From positions 1,612,001 to 1,676,000 of the forward strand of contig NZ_CP053642.1 of assembly GCF_013177295.1 (NCBI RefSeq): a DNA stretch of 64,000 nt, given 5' to 3'. How positions within the stretch are numbered: the first letter of the stretch is position 1; every line of letters begins with the position of its first letter. Positions 9,602 through 18,654 of this stretch are shown one piece after another. The notes beneath the pieces were generated by a model. The model made no database searches. It was given only the letters and a program-made list of their open reading frames with translations, and was not told where the DNA came from. The position numbers and the translations under genes were made by a program. The stretch is from Actinomyces marmotae (lineage in GTDB: Bacteria; Actinomycetota; Actinomycetes; Actinomycetales; Actinomycetaceae).

Positions 9602-9805
9602 GCTGTGCCTTCCGCTGAATGTGGGAACGCCGGGCATGCTCTCATGAAGCGGCCCCTGCGCGAAGCGGAGTGCCAGATCCTGGGCCGTGGCGCCGGGTGA
9701 CGCGTCCGATCGGCGGGCGGGCGCCGCCAGCGCTACGGCGAGGAGAGGGCGTCGCCCACCCCGACGGCCCCCGGAGCGCCTGCTCCCCTGTGGGACGATG
9801 GCGCC

Positions 9806-12511
9806 ATGCCCACCGTCACCGCGCCCCAGGCCCCCGCGCTCAACGCGATGCTCGACGCCCTCATCCCAGCCGATGACCCGCAGCGCGTGCCCGAGCCGGA
9901 GGAGACCTACCTCGCCTTCACCGAGTGGGCCGAGTCCACGGGCCGCCCTCTCTACCCCCATCAGGACCAGGCGCTGAGCGAGATTCTCCAGGGACGTCAT
10001 GTCATCGCCGCAACCCCCACGGGCTCGGGCAAGTCGATGATCGCGCTCGCGGCGCACACGGCCTCGCTGGCGCGCGGCGGGCGCTCCTACTACACCGCGC
10101 CCCTCAAGGCCCTGGTGAGTGAGAAGTTCTTCGAGCTCGTGCGGCTCTTCGGCGCGGACAACGTCGGCATGGTCACCGGGGACACCTCGATCAACGCCGC
10201 CGCCCCCATCATCTGCTGCACGGCGGAGATCCTGGCCAACCAGTCCCTGCGCGAGGGCGAGGAGCTGGACGCGGACTGCGTCGTGATGGACGAGTTCCAC
10301 TACTACGCCGACCCGCAGCGCGGCTGGGCCTGGCAGGTGCCGCTCTTAGAGCTCCCCCAGGCCCAGATGGTGCTGCTCTCGGCCACCCTGGGGGACGTGT
10401 CCTACTTCGTGGAGGACATGGAGGCGCGCACGGGCAGGGAGGTCGCCGTCGTCGACGACGCCGCGCGGCCGGTCCCGCTGGAGCTGGAGTACTCGGTGGA
10501 GTCCATCGAGGAGCTCCTCACCCGCCTGGTGGGCCAGGACAAGGCCCCCGTGTACGTCGTCCACTTCTCCCAGAAGGAGGCCATTGAGCGCGCGACCTCC
10601 CTGCTGAGCGTGGACCTGGGCCTAACCAGGGCGCGCAAGGCGGAGGTGGTCGGGGCGATCGGCGATTTCCGCTTCGGCCCGGGCTTCGGGGCGACCCTGT
10701 CCAAGCTGTTGCGAGCGGGCATCGGCGTCCACCACGCGGGGATGCTCCCGCGTTACCGCAGGCTCGTGGAGCGGCTCGCCCGCGCCGGCCTGCTCAGCGT
10801 CATCTCGGGCACGGACACCCTGGGGGTGGGCATCAACGTGCCGATCCGCTCGGTGGTCATGACCTCCCTGGTGAAGTTCGACGGCGCGAGGGAGCGCCAC
10901 CTGACGGCTCGCGAGTTCCACCAGGTGGCGGGCCGCGCCGGGCGGGCCGGATTCGACACGCGCGGCTACGTGACGGTTCAGGCCCCCGAGCACGTCATCC
11001 TCAACGCCAAGGCCCTGGCCAAGGCGGGCGACGACGAGCGCAAGCGCCGCAAGATCGTGCGGAAAAAGGCCCCCGAGGGGCGGGTCAACTGGACGGACAA
11101 GACCTTCGAGCGCCTGCGCGACGCCGCCCCGGAGACGCTCACGAGCCAGTTCCAGGTCACCACCACCATGATCCTGGGCCTCATGGAGCGCCCCGGGGAC
11201 CCGGTGGCGCATATGGCCCGCCTCCTGGGGCGCGCGCAATCGAGCGCCGCCGAGCGGCGGGCCCATACGCGCCGCGCGCTGGACATCTACCGCTCGCTGC
11301 GCACGGCGGGCGTGGTGGAGCACGTGCCGAGCGCCGTGGCCGCCGCGGATGGGCGCCCCCGCCTGCGCCTGGCGGTGGACCTTCCGGGGGACTTCGCCCT
11401 CAACCAGCCGCTCGCGCCCTTCGCCCTCGCCGCCATGGACCTGCTGAACCCCGAGTCGCCGGAGCACGCGCTGGATGTGGTCAGCCTCGTCGAGGCGACC
11501 CTGGACGATCCCCGGCCCCTCCTGTACGCCCAGCAGAGGGCGGCCCGCGGCGAGGCGATCGCGGCGATGAAGGCCGAGGGGCTGGACTATGAGGAGCGGA
11601 TGGCCGCCGTCGAGGAGATCACCTGGCCCCAGCCGCTGGCCGAGCTCCTGGCCCCCGCCTTGGAGATGTACAAGCGGGCCAACCCATGGACCACCGAGCA
11701 CGAGTTGCGCCCGAAGTCGGTGGTGCGCGAGATGGTGGAGAACGCGATGACCTTCTCCGACCTCGTCTCCCGCTACGAGCTCGGGCGCAGTGAGGGCGTC
11801 CTCCTACGCTACCTCACCGATGCCTACCGGGCGCTGCGGCAGGTGGTTCCCGAGGAGCACCGCACGGAGCAGGTCGAGGAGGTCGTCGACTGGCTCGGCG
11901 GCCTCGTGCGGGCCGTCGACTCCTCCCTGCTCGACGAGTGGGAGGCCCTGGGGGCCGCCGAGCGCGGCGAGCCGCTGAGCACGGGAGCCGTTCCCGGGGA
12001 CCGGGCCGGGGCCGACGACTCGACCGGCGTGGAGCGGGCATTCGGCGCCGATGCCGATGGGCGGGTCGCCCTGACCCGCAACCTCCACTCCTTCCGGGTG
12101 GCGGTGCGCCGCGAGATGTTCCGGCGCGTCGAGTTCATGGCGCGCGACGACGTCGAGGGCCTAGCGCGTTTGGACGCCGCGTCGGGCTGGGGCGAGGAGC
12201 GCTGGGATGAGGCGCTGGCGCGCTACTGGGACGAGTACGACTGGATCGGCTCCGACACCGCTGCGCGCGCCATCGCCCTGGCGCCGCTCGACGAGTCGCC
12301 CGACGCCCAGGCCTTGGCCGCGGCAGGGGTGTCCGAGCGCCTCGTCGACGTGATCGAGCGAACTGGCCGGCGCGTGTGGCTGGCGACTCAGATCATCGAG
12401 GATCCCGACGGCGACCATGACTGGAGGCTCACGGCCCTGGTGGACCTGGAGGCCTCTAACGAGGCCGAGCGCGCCGTCATCCGGCTGCTGAGCGTCGGCC
12501 CGCGGGGCTGA
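9806..12511 (+). CDS. DEAD/DEAH-box superfamily 2 helicase, DUF3516 type
   Basis: A 901-residue Ski2/Mtr4-like SF2 helicase. Walker A is TPTGSGKS (residues ~70-77), Walker B is DEFH (162-165) instead of the common DEVH/DEAH, SAT motif III is at 192-194, and motif VI (QVAGRAGRAGFD) closes the second RecA domain. The remaining ~480 residues are mostly helical and match, from memory, the DUF3516 extension of an actinobacterial helicase family. Expected role: RNA or DNA unwinding; the exact substrate is unknown. The first ATG is at 9806 with a GACGAT -10-like hexamer 6 nt upstream, so a leaderless message is possible. Divergent from the AgcS array. Confidence 0.88.
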   Translation: MPTVTAPQAPALNAMLDALIPADDPQRVPEPEETYLAFTEWAESTGRPLYPHQDQALSEILQGRHVIAATPTGSGKSMIALAAHTASLARGGRSYYTAPLKALVSEKFFELVRLFGADNVGMVTGDTSINAAAPIICCTAEILANQSLREGEELDADCVVMDEFHYYADPQRGWAWQVPLLELPQAQMVLLSATLGDVSYFVEDMEARTGREVAVVDDAARPVPLELEYSVESIEELLTRLVGQDKAPVYVVHFSQKEAIERATSLLSVDLGLTRARKAEVVGAIGDFRFGPGFGATLSKLLRAGIGVHHAGMLPRYRRLVERLARAGLLSVISGTDTLGVGINVPIRSVVMTSLVKFDGARERHLTAREFHQVAGRAGRAGFDTRGYVTVQAPEHVILNAKALAKAGDDERKRRKIVRKKAPEGRVNWTDKTFERLRDAAPETLTSQFQVTTTMILGLMERPGDPVAHMARLLGRAQSSAAERRAHTRRALDIYRSLRTAGVVEHVPSAVAAADGRPRLRLAVDLPGDFALNQPLAPFALAAMDLLNPESPEHALDVVSLVEATLDDPRPLLYAQQRAARGEAIAAMKAEGLDYEERMAAVEEITWPQPLAELLAPALEMYKRANPWTTEHELRPKSVVREMVENAMTFSDLVSRYELGRSEGVLLRYLTDAYRALRQVVPEEHRTEQVEEVVDWLGGLVRAVDSSLLDEWEALGAAERGEPLSTGAVPGDRAGADDSTGVERAFGADADGRVALTRNLHSFRVAVRREMFRRVEFMARDDVEGLARLDAASGWGEERWDEALARYWDEYDWIGSDTAARAIALAPLDESPDAQALAAAGVSERLVDVIERTGRRVWLATQIIEDPDGDHDWRLTALVDLEASNEAERAVIRLLSVGPRG

Positions 12512-12537
12512 CCCGGGCGGGGCGGCCTGGCCTGCCC

Positions 12538-13569
12538 TCAGCACCGCGGCTCGGGGCCAACCGCGGCGGTCGGCAGGCCGAACATCCGGGCGAGCACAGC
12601 CGTGTCGGCGGGCGTCGTCCGGCAGCAGCCGCCGATGAGCCGCGCGCCGGCCCGCGCCCATTGCCGGGCGTGTGCGGTGAAGCGCTGGTCGGGGGCGGCA
12701 GCGGTCCAAGTCTTCGTGCTCGGGTGGTAGATGTCCCCGGAATTGGGGTAGGCGACCAGGGGCTTGGCGGTCACGCCCCCGAGAACGCCCAGCGCGGGCA
12801 TGACCGCGCCCGGCGCGACGCAGTTGACGCCGACGGCGGCCACGCCGGGCTCAGCATCGGCCCAGGCCCCGGCCTCGGCGAGCGGCGTGCCATCGGCCAG
12901 GCGCTCGCCGTCGTCCCCCGTCTGGAAGGAGACCCAGCACTCGGCGCCGGGGGCGATCCGGCCGACCTGCCGGACGATCCACTGGGCCTCATCGAGCCGG
13001 GGCTGGGTCTCGACGGCGAAGAGCCGGATTCCCTCCCCGGCCAGTGCCTCGATGCGCGGGACGTGGACGGCCTCGAAGTCGGGGGCGTGGAGGGCGTAGG
13101 CGCCGGTGTACTCCGAGCCATCGGCGAGATAGGCGCCGTAGGGCCCGAGGCTCCCGGCGACCAGCACCACCCGGTCAGGGCGCTCCCGGCGGGAGCGGGC
13201 GGCAGCCCTCAGGGCGATGCGGGCGCTGGAGGCGATGGCGCCCCGAGCCTCAGGCTCGCTCAGCCCTGAGCGCATGAGGGCGGGCAGGGCGGCCTGGTAG
13301 GAGTTGGTGGTGAGGACGCGCGCGCCCGCGCGCAAGTAGGAGTCGTGGACGGCCGCCACGGCCCGCGGCGCCGTCACGAGGGCAAGCGCGGACCACAGCT
13401 CCTGGGCGGTGGGGACGCCGCGCGCATCGAGCTCGGTACCCATCGCGCCGTCGAGGATGACGGGCCCCTCCCCCAGCGCTCGGGCCAGTGGCGCGGGCGC
13501 TGAGCCGTCATCGGCGCCCTCGACGGCGCCGCCACCGGGGCTGAGGGGGAGGGTCTGGGCGGGCTCCAT
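12538..13569 (-). CDS. mmuM: Homocysteine S-methyltransferase (S-methylmethionine-dependent)
   Basis: A 343-residue zinc-dependent methyltransferase that moves a methyl group from S-methylmethionine (or S-adenosylmethionine) to homocysteine, giving methionine. The N-terminal LDGAMGTELDARG, the Cys in GVNCVAP and the paired cysteines in IGGCCRTTP provide the expected homocysteine/zinc ligands (one plus two Cys). The first ~28 residues are a low-complexity extension before the domain. A TAGGCT -10 box at 13576-13581 ends 6 nt before the ATG (leaderless). It is divergent from an amino-acid permease 99 bp away, the usual partner for S-methylmethionine recycling. Confidence 0.92.
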   Translation of the reverse strand: MEPAQTLPLSPGGGAVEGADDGSAPAPLARALGEGPVILDGAMGTELDARGVPTAQELWSALALVTAPRAVAAVHDSYLRAGARVLTTNSYQAALPALMRSGLSEPEARGAIASSARIALRAAARSRRERPDRVVLVAGSLGPYGAYLADGSEYTGAYALHAPDFEAVHVPRIEALAGEGIRLFAVETQPRLDEAQWIVRQVGRIAPGAECWVSFQTGDDGERLADGTPLAEAGAWADAEPGVAAVGVNCVAPGAVMPALGVLGGVTAKPLVAYPNSGDIYHPSTKTWTAAAPDQRFTAHARQWARAGARLIGGCCRTTPADTAVLARMFGLPTAAVGPEPRC

Positions 13570-13668
13570 GCCGGGAGCCTATTGCCCGCCCCCGCGAGAC
13601 CGCGCCTAGTGGCCCGCTTCGCGAGATGCGCCGTCGCCGCCTCTGACCTGACCGATAGCGTCCCCGCC

Positions 13669-15135
13669 ATGCCCAGCGACGACTCCTCCTCCAGCCGGCC
13701 TCTCGCCTCAGCGGATCGGACCTCCGCGGCCGGGCGCGTCGACGCCCTTGAGAGGCGCATGAACAAGCGGCACCTCATGATGATCAGCTTCGGCGGGGTC
13801 ATCGGCACGGGCCTGTTCCTGTCCACCGGGTACACGATCAACCAGGCGGGGCCCTTCGGGACCATCTTGGCCTACGCGATCGGCGCCGTCATCGTGCACC
13901 TGGTGATGATGTGCCTGGGCGAGTTGAGCGTGGCCATGCCCTTCACCGGGGCGTTCCACCTCTACGCGCGCCGCTTCATCGGGCCGGCGACGGGCTTCGT
14001 GACGGCGGTGCTGTACTGGCTGACGTGGACGGTGGCGCTGGGCAGCGAGTTCACGGGGGCGGCCATCATCATGAACGGCTGGTTCCCGGGGGTGCCCGTG
14101 TGGGTGTGGGCGGCGCTGTTCATCGCGCTCATCCTCATGCTCAATATGCTCTCGGTGCGCGTCTTCGCCGAGGCGGAGACGCTGCTGTCGGGGGTGAAGG
14201 TCGTGGCGATCATCCTGTTCATCGTCCTGGGAACGGCGGCCGTGGTGGGCCTACTGCCCTACGACGGCGGCGGCCCGGGCGGCACGGGCGGCACGGGCGG
14301 CACGGGCGACGCGGCGCCACTGCTGTCGAACCTCACCGGCGATGGCCTGTTCCCCAATGGCCTCGGCGCGGTGTTCACCACGATCCTCGCGGTCAACTTC
14401 GCCTTCTCGGGCACTGAGCTCATCGGCATCACGGCGGGCGAGGTGAAGGACCCGGGCACCACGATCCCCCGCGCGATCCATGCCACCCTGGTCCGGCTGG
14501 TCGTGTTCTTCATCGGCTCCATCGTCGTCATCGCGGCGCTCATCCCATGGCAGGACGCGGGGGTGGAGGAGAGCCCCTTCGTCACCGTCCTGGACGGGAT
14601 CGGGATCCCTGGGGCCGGGGACATCATGAACGTCGTCATCCTGACAGCGATCCTGTCGGCGGCGAACTCGGGGCTCTACGCCTCGACCCGGATGCTGTGG
14701 TCCCTGGCGAACGAGGGGACCCTGCCGAGGGCGCTGGCGCGCACGAACCGCTTCGGCGTGCCCGCCCTGGCGATGGGCCTGTCCATGATCGGCGGGCTAG
14801 CAGCGCTCCTGACCTCGGTGTACGCGGCGTCGACGGTCTACCTGGTACTGGTGTCGGTCTCGGGCCTCGCCGTGGTGCTCGTGTGGGTGGCGATCTCGGC
14901 CTCGCACCTGTCGTTCCGGCGCAGGTGGGTGGCCGAGGGGCGCAGCGCCGGGGAGCTGGCGTATCGGGCGCCGGGATACCCGTGGGTGCCGATCGCGGCC
15001 CTGGTGCTGACGACCGCGTCGTGCCTGCTCATCGTCTTCGACCCGGTTCAGCGCCCGGCCCTGGGGATCACGGCGGTCTTCCTGGTGGTGTGCTACGGGG
15101 GCTATTGGGCGGTGGCCCGCCGCGTCAGCCTCTGA
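13669..15135 (+). CDS. mmuP: APC-family amino acid permease, probable S-methylmethionine permease
   Basis: A 488-residue, ~12-helix permease of the amino acid–polyamine–organocation superfamily. The N-terminal helix ISFGGVIGTGLFLSTG and the following GELSVAMPFTGAF block are typical of the AAT (amino acid transporter) family that includes MmuP, GabP and LysP. The divergent mmuM makes S-methylmethionine the best guess. The start ATG 13669 follows a TAGCGT -10 box (13656-13661) by 7 nt. An unusual glycine/threonine run built from a nine-base DNA repeat (about 14278-14308) sits in an extracytoplasmic loop. General amino-acid permease is certain; the substrate is inferred from context. Confidence 0.85.
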   Translation: MPSDDSSSSRPLASADRTSAAGRVDALERRMNKRHLMMISFGGVIGTGLFLSTGYTINQAGPFGTILAYAIGAVIVHLVMMCLGELSVAMPFTGAFHLYARRFIGPATGFVTAVLYWLTWTVALGSEFTGAAIIMNGWFPGVPVWVWAALFIALILMLNMLSVRVFAEAETLLSGVKVVAIILFIVLGTAAVVGLLPYDGGGPGGTGGTGGTGDAAPLLSNLTGDGLFPNGLGAVFTTILAVNFAFSGTELIGITAGEVKDPGTTIPRAIHATLVRLVVFFIGSIVVIAALIPWQDAGVEESPFVTVLDGIGIPGAGDIMNVVILTAILSAANSGLYASTRMLWSLANEGTLPRALARTNRFGVPALAMGLSMIGGLAALLTSVYAASTVYLVLVSVSGLAVVLVWVAISASHLSFRRRWVAEGRSAGELAYRAPGYPWVPIAALVLTTASCLLIVFDPVQRPALGITAVFLVVCYGGYWAVARRVSL

Positions 15136-15181
15136 TCGGATCGGGGATCGGCGCGCCGCTCGGGCACGCGGCCCGGCGTCC

Positions 15182-15565
15182 TCACAGGAGGCCGCGCCCG
15201 GGCACGACCCGCTTGCCGAAAGGGAAGCAGGTGACGGGGATGAGTTTGATGTTGGCGATGGCCAGGGGGATCCCGATGATCGTGATGGCCTGGGCGAAGG
15301 CAGTGGTCACATGCCCGATGGCGAGCCACAGGCCGGCGACGAGGAACCAGATGACGTTGGACAGCCCGCTCATGACGCCGGCGCCCGGGCTGGGGACCAC
15401 CTGGCGGCCGAAGGGCCACAGCACGTACCCGGCGATGCGGAAGCAGGCCACCCCGGCGGGGATGGTGATGATGAGGGCGCAGGCGATGATCCCCGCGACG
15501 ATGTAGCCGAGGAAGAGCCACAGGCCGCCGCAGACGACCCAGATGATGTTGAGCAGCGCACGCAT
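15182..15565 (-). CDS. YccF-domain inner-membrane protein
   Basis: A 127-residue membrane protein with two copies of the YccF domain, each a hydrophobic hairpin with the pattern N-(I/V)-IW-(F/V)-(V/L)-x-x-G-LWL (residues ~6-17 and ~70-81) and an F-P-F-G-(K/R)-x-VVP segment after it. Function of the family is not established. A TAGGAC -10 box at 15572-15577 ends 6 nt before the ATG, so it is probably transcribed alone and leaderless. It is convergent with mmuP (46 bp between stops). Confidence 0.85.
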   Translation of the reverse strand: MRALLNIIWVVCGGLWLFLGYIVAGIIACALIITIPAGVACFRIAGYVLWPFGRQVVPSPGAGVMSGLSNVIWFLVAGLWLAIGHVTTAFAQAITIIGIPLAIANIKLIPVTCFPFGKRVVPGRGLL

Positions 15566-15712
15566 GGCACAGTCCTATCACACCGGACCCAGCCCCCGGG
15601 GCGCCGCGGGATCAAGTGGGTGACCAGGCCGCCAGGGCCGCCCGAATCATCAAGGCGCCGGCCTTGACGCGCATGAGGAGAGCGGGCCTCAAGCGGGCCT
15701 TACCCCGCCGGG

Positions 15713-16633
15713 TCACCAGAAGACGCGCTGGGCGATGGCGTCGGCGAAGTTGTTGAGGGCGTCGGGGGCCGAGCCCAGGTAGAGGCCGGCGTCGATAAGC
15801 GAGACCTCCATGAGGTAGAAGCCCCCCTGGCCGTCCTCGACGACGTCGACCCGGTTGAAAAGCAACTGGATGTCGCGCCCGGAGCGCTCCTTAATGTGCT
15901 GGTGGAGGGCCTTGCGCACGCGCTCACCCCACAGCCACTCCTGCTCGCTGGGCTCACGCGCCGTGACAATCTCCTCGTGGACCTCATCCGTGGAGCGGAA
16001 GGAGGGGTGCAGCATGGGGGCCTTCTCGACGGCGTGGGAGAGCACGCCGTTGAAGTAGACCAGGGAGAGCTCGCCCCTGCGGTCCACCTCCTCGAGGTAG
16101 CGCTGCACCATGACCGTGCGGCCCCGCGAGAGGTGGTGCATGGCGTCGTTGATGGCCTCCGAGCGCGATCCGGCGTCGATCGCCGTGTAGCGCCCCGTGC
16201 CGCGGCCGCCCGAGGAGATGGCCGGCTTGACCACGAAGTCGCCGAATGCCGGGAAGCGGCAGTGCACCTGGTGCTTGGACAGCCCCGCATCGGGCTCCAG
16301 CCACAGGGTCGGGATCATGGGCGCGCCGAACTCGCTGAGGCGGCGCAGGTAGTGCTTGTCCGCGTTCCAGGCGACGACGTCGGGGTGGTTGGCGAGGCGC
16401 GGCACGGAGCGCGTCCACCGCAGGAAGTCCTCGTAGCGGTCGCTCTTGGCGTAGTCGCGCACGGAGCGCAGGACCACCATGTCCGACTCGCTCCAGTCCA
16501 CGCCCGGCTCATTCCACACGGCGACGCGCGGCTCGATGCCCCGCTCGCGCAGCGCGTCGGGCAGGGCGCGGTCGTCCTCATCGAGTCCCGGGAAGTCGGA
16601 AGAGGTCGCGAGGGTCACAATCGGCATGCTCAC
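15713..16633 (-). CDS. ATP-grasp domain protein (DcsG/glutathione-synthetase-like), unknown substrate
   Basis: About 306 residues. After an N-terminal Rossmann-like part (TLATSSDFPGLDEDD, VVLRSVRDY) there is an ATP-grasp fold: WNADKHYLRRLSEFGAPMIPT, the glycine-rich FVVKPAISSGGRGTGRY and a late metal/phosphate site (LMEVSLIDAGLYLG). This layout recalls DcsG-type ligases and other orphan ATP-grasp enzymes that join carboxylates to amines; no partner synthase is adjacent, so the product is unknown. The start is taken as GTG 16633 because a TACCGT -10 box (16640-16645) ends exactly 6 nt before it; ATG 16627 is the alternative. Upstream in-frame codons are low-complexity. Confidence 0.75.
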   Translation of the reverse strand: MSMPIVTLATSSDFPGLDEDDRALPDALRERGIEPRVAVWNEPGVDWSESDMVVLRSVRDYAKSDRYEDFLRWTRSVPRLANHPDVVAWNADKHYLRRLSEFGAPMIPTLWLEPDAGLSKHQVHCRFPAFGDFVVKPAISSGGRGTGRYTAIDAGSRSEAINDAMHHLSRGRTVMVQRYLEEVDRRGELSLVYFNGVLSHAVEKAPMLHPSFRSTDEVHEEIVTAREPSEQEWLWGERVRKALHQHIKERSGRDIQLLFNRVDVVEDGQGGFYLMEVSLIDAGLYLGSAPDALNNFADAIAQRVFW

Positions 16634-16802
16634 GGCACCACGGTACCGCGCGCGCGCCCTTAGGTCCCACCTCCCGGGCTGTGAGAACGAACAGGACGGC
16701 GAGCGATCCTCCCCACCCCGCTCCCAGCGCTCCCGCCACCGGCGCCGGCAGCGCGCCCCCAGGCGCGGCCAGCGCCCCCGCCACCGGCGCCATAATGCCG
16801 CC

Positions 16803-17936
16803 ATGAGCGCCCCCGAGAAGACCGGCCCCAACCCCCTCCCCACCGATACCGCCTCCCCCGTCACCGCCCCGCCGTCGTCGGCCCCGCGCGGCCTCTACCC
16901 GGAGATCGAGCCCTACGCCACCGGCCTTCTCAACGTGGGCGACGGCCAGAGCGTCTACTACGAGGAGTGCGGCAACCCGGCGGGCATCCCGGCGGTCTTC
17001 GTCCACGGGGGCCCCGGCGGCGGCTGCGCGCCGGCGCACCGGCGCTGCTTCGATCCGGAGAGGTACCGGATCGTCCTGTTCGACCAGCGCGGCTGCGGGC
17101 GCTCCCTGCCCCACGCCTGGGAGCCGGAGGCGGACCTCACGGCAAACACCACCTGGCACCTCGTGGAGGACATGGAGCGCCTGCGCGCCCACCTGGGCAT
17201 CGACTCCTGGCTCCTCTTCGGCGGGTCCTGGGGATCCACCCTGGCCCTGGCCTACGCCGTCACGCACCCCGAGCGGGCGGCCGCCCTCGTCCTGCGCGGC
17301 ATCTTCACCCTGCGCCAGCGCGAACTCGACTGGTACTACGAGGCCGGCGGCGCGGATATGGTCTGGCCCGACGAGTGGGAGGCCTTCACCGCGGCGGCCG
17401 GCGACGGCGTGGGCCCCGGCGGGTACATCGAGCGCTACCACGAACTGCTGACCAGCCCGGATCCCGCCGTCCACGGCCCGGCGGCGATCGCCTGGACCAC
17501 GTGGGAGGCGGCGACCTCCACGCTCCTGCGCGACCAGGGGCATATCGACGAGGTCCAGGACCCGGCCTTCGCCCTGACCTTCGCGCGCATCGAGAACCAC
17601 TACTTCGTCAACCGCGGCTGGATGGATGACGGCGAGCTGCTCACCCGCGCCGGGGCGCTGGCCGACCACGGCATCCCCGGGGTGATCGTCCAGGGCCGCT
17701 ACGACATGTGCTGCCCCATCGGCACCGCCTGGGCCCTCCACCGCGCTTGGCCGGAGGCCGAGATGCGCATCAGCCCCACCGCGGGGCACGCCTTCAACGA
17801 GCCCGAGACCCTCGACTCCCTCATCAGGGCGACTGATCGATTCGCCGTCGAACTCGCGGGACTCGCGGGGCCCATGGGACCCTCAGGGGCGACGGGGCCC
17901 GCGGCGAGAAGAGGCGCCACCGCCGCTGAGGCCTGA
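16803..17936 (+). CDS. pip: Proline iminopeptidase (alpha/beta hydrolase, S33)
   Basis: A 377-residue serine peptidase that removes N-terminal proline from peptides. Seen: the oxyanion-hole motif HGGPGGG (68-74), DQRGCGRS (94-101), the nucleophile elbow GGSWG with Ser142, the acid-residue region in GRYDMCCP and the catalytic His in AGHAFNEP. A ~30-residue low-complexity leader and a Gly/Pro/Ala tail flank the domain; no signal peptide is seen, so it is cytosolic. A CATAAT -10 box (16791-16796) ends 6 nt before the ATG. The stop codon sits in an 18-bp tandem repeat (17929-17992), so the tail length could vary between strains. Confidence 0.92.
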   Translation: MSAPEKTGPNPLPTDTASPVTAPPSSAPRGLYPEIEPYATGLLNVGDGQSVYYEECGNPAGIPAVFVHGGPGGGCAPAHRRCFDPERYRIVLFDQRGCGRSLPHAWEPEADLTANTTWHLVEDMERLRAHLGIDSWLLFGGSWGSTLALAYAVTHPERAAALVLRGIFTLRQRELDWYYEAGGADMVWPDEWEAFTAAAGDGVGPGGYIERYHELLTSPDPAVHGPAAIAWTTWEAATSTLLRDQGHIDEVQDPAFALTFARIENHYFVNRGWMDDGELLTRAGALADHGIPGVIVQGRYDMCCPIGTAWALHRAWPEAEMRISPTAGHAFNEPETLDSLIRATDRFAVELAGLAGPMGPSGATGPAARRGATAAEA

Positions 17937-17992
17937 GGCGCCGCCGAGGCCTGAGGCGCCGCCGAGGCCTGAGGCGCCGCCGAGGCCTGAGA
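17929..17992. repeat. 18-bp tandem repeat, ~3.5 copies, over the pip stop codon
   Basis: The unit gaggcctgaggcgccgcc occurs at 17929-17946, 17947-17964 and 17965-17982, with a 10-base partial fourth copy to 17992. The pip stop codon (17934-17936) is inside the first unit. Each unit holds an in-frame TGA, so copy-number change would hardly alter Pip itself. Confidence 0.95.
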
Positions 17993-18106
17993 TGTCAGGC
18001 ACATCGAGGGTTTCAGGCCACTCCTGACTGGACTCGCGCCGCATCCCGGAGGTACAGTCTGTCCCTGTTGCCAAGCGCTCGCGCCTGGCGATCACGACAA
18101 TCCAAT

Positions 18107-18180
18107 GCCTCCTTAGCTCAGTTGGTTAGAGCACCTGACTCTTAATCAGGGTGTCCAGGGTTCGAGTCCCTGAGGGGGTA
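18107..18180 (+). tRNA. tRNA-Lys(CTT), copy 1
   Basis: A 74-nt cloverleaf. The anticodon stem CCTGA/TCAGG encloses CTCTTAA, giving anticodon CTT (codon AAG). The T arm is CAGGG-TTCGAGT-CCCTG. Acceptor arms GCCTCCT and AGGGGGT pair with G-U at the end pair; the discriminator is A and CCA is not encoded (CTG follows). It is the first unit of an exact 112-bp tandem duplication. Confidence 0.95.
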
Positions 18181-18218
18181 CTGACGACTCCCGGCCCAGC
18201 CGGAAGCCGCTCACCAGA

Positions 18219-18292
18219 GCCTCCTTAGCTCAGTTGGTTAGAGCACCTGACTCTTAATCAGGGTGTCCAGGGTTCGAGTCCCTGAGGGGGTA
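18219..18292 (+). tRNA. tRNA-Lys(CTT), copy 2 (identical to copy 1)
   Basis: Base-for-base the same 74-nt tRNA as at 18107-18180, followed by the same spacer start (ctgacgactcccggcccag), so the duplicated unit is 112 bp (tRNA plus spacer). No CCA is encoded. Confidence 0.95.
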
Positions 18293-18341
18293 CTGACGAC
18301 TCCCGGCCCAGCCGGAAGCCGTCGGCCACGCCAGTGGCCGA

Positions 18342-18417
<76 letters not shown>

Positions 18418-18654
18418 CGTTTGGATCGGCGCGATGCCGCTGCGGGAATGAATCCCGAGCGCACGCCGCCGTGCCGCGAGCGCCCAGGCGCCCTCCCGTG
18501 TAGAGCCCTCCGGGAGCCCTGTGTCATTCGCGCCCACCGTGACCATCCGCCGGAGCGCGCCAGCGCCGCCGAGCAGGTTCCCTGCCGTCCCTGCCCGCGC
18601 CCGGCATTGAGGAGCCCTCGCAGAAGGGCTGAGATGAGAAGAAGGAGAAGAGAG

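Larger units (their letters stand above)
18107..18322. repeat. 112-bp tandem duplication carrying tRNA-Lys
   Basis: Unit 1 is 18107-18218 and unit 2 begins at 18219. Identity covers the tRNA and about 29 bp of 3' flank in both (18181-18209 and 18293-18321), then the sequences diverge. The perfect match suggests a recent duplication or ongoing gene conversion. Confidence 0.9.

Noticed and set aside
9602..9805. Possible glycine riboswitch before the AgcS array
   Set aside because: No recognisable conserved core or paired aptamer pattern was found; only a divergent promoter region.
9602..10300. 233-codon N-terminal extension of AgcS copy D
   Set aside because: It lies antisense to the helicase start, is low-complexity, and a GGAAGG site fixes the start at 9601.
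14278..14308. Nine-base repeat in mmuP as a phase-variation switch
   Set aside because: The unit is a multiple of three, so slippage would only change a Gly/Thr loop, not the frame.
17929..17992. CRISPR-like repeat
   Set aside because: The 18-bp units are directly adjacent with no spacers and no cas genes are present.
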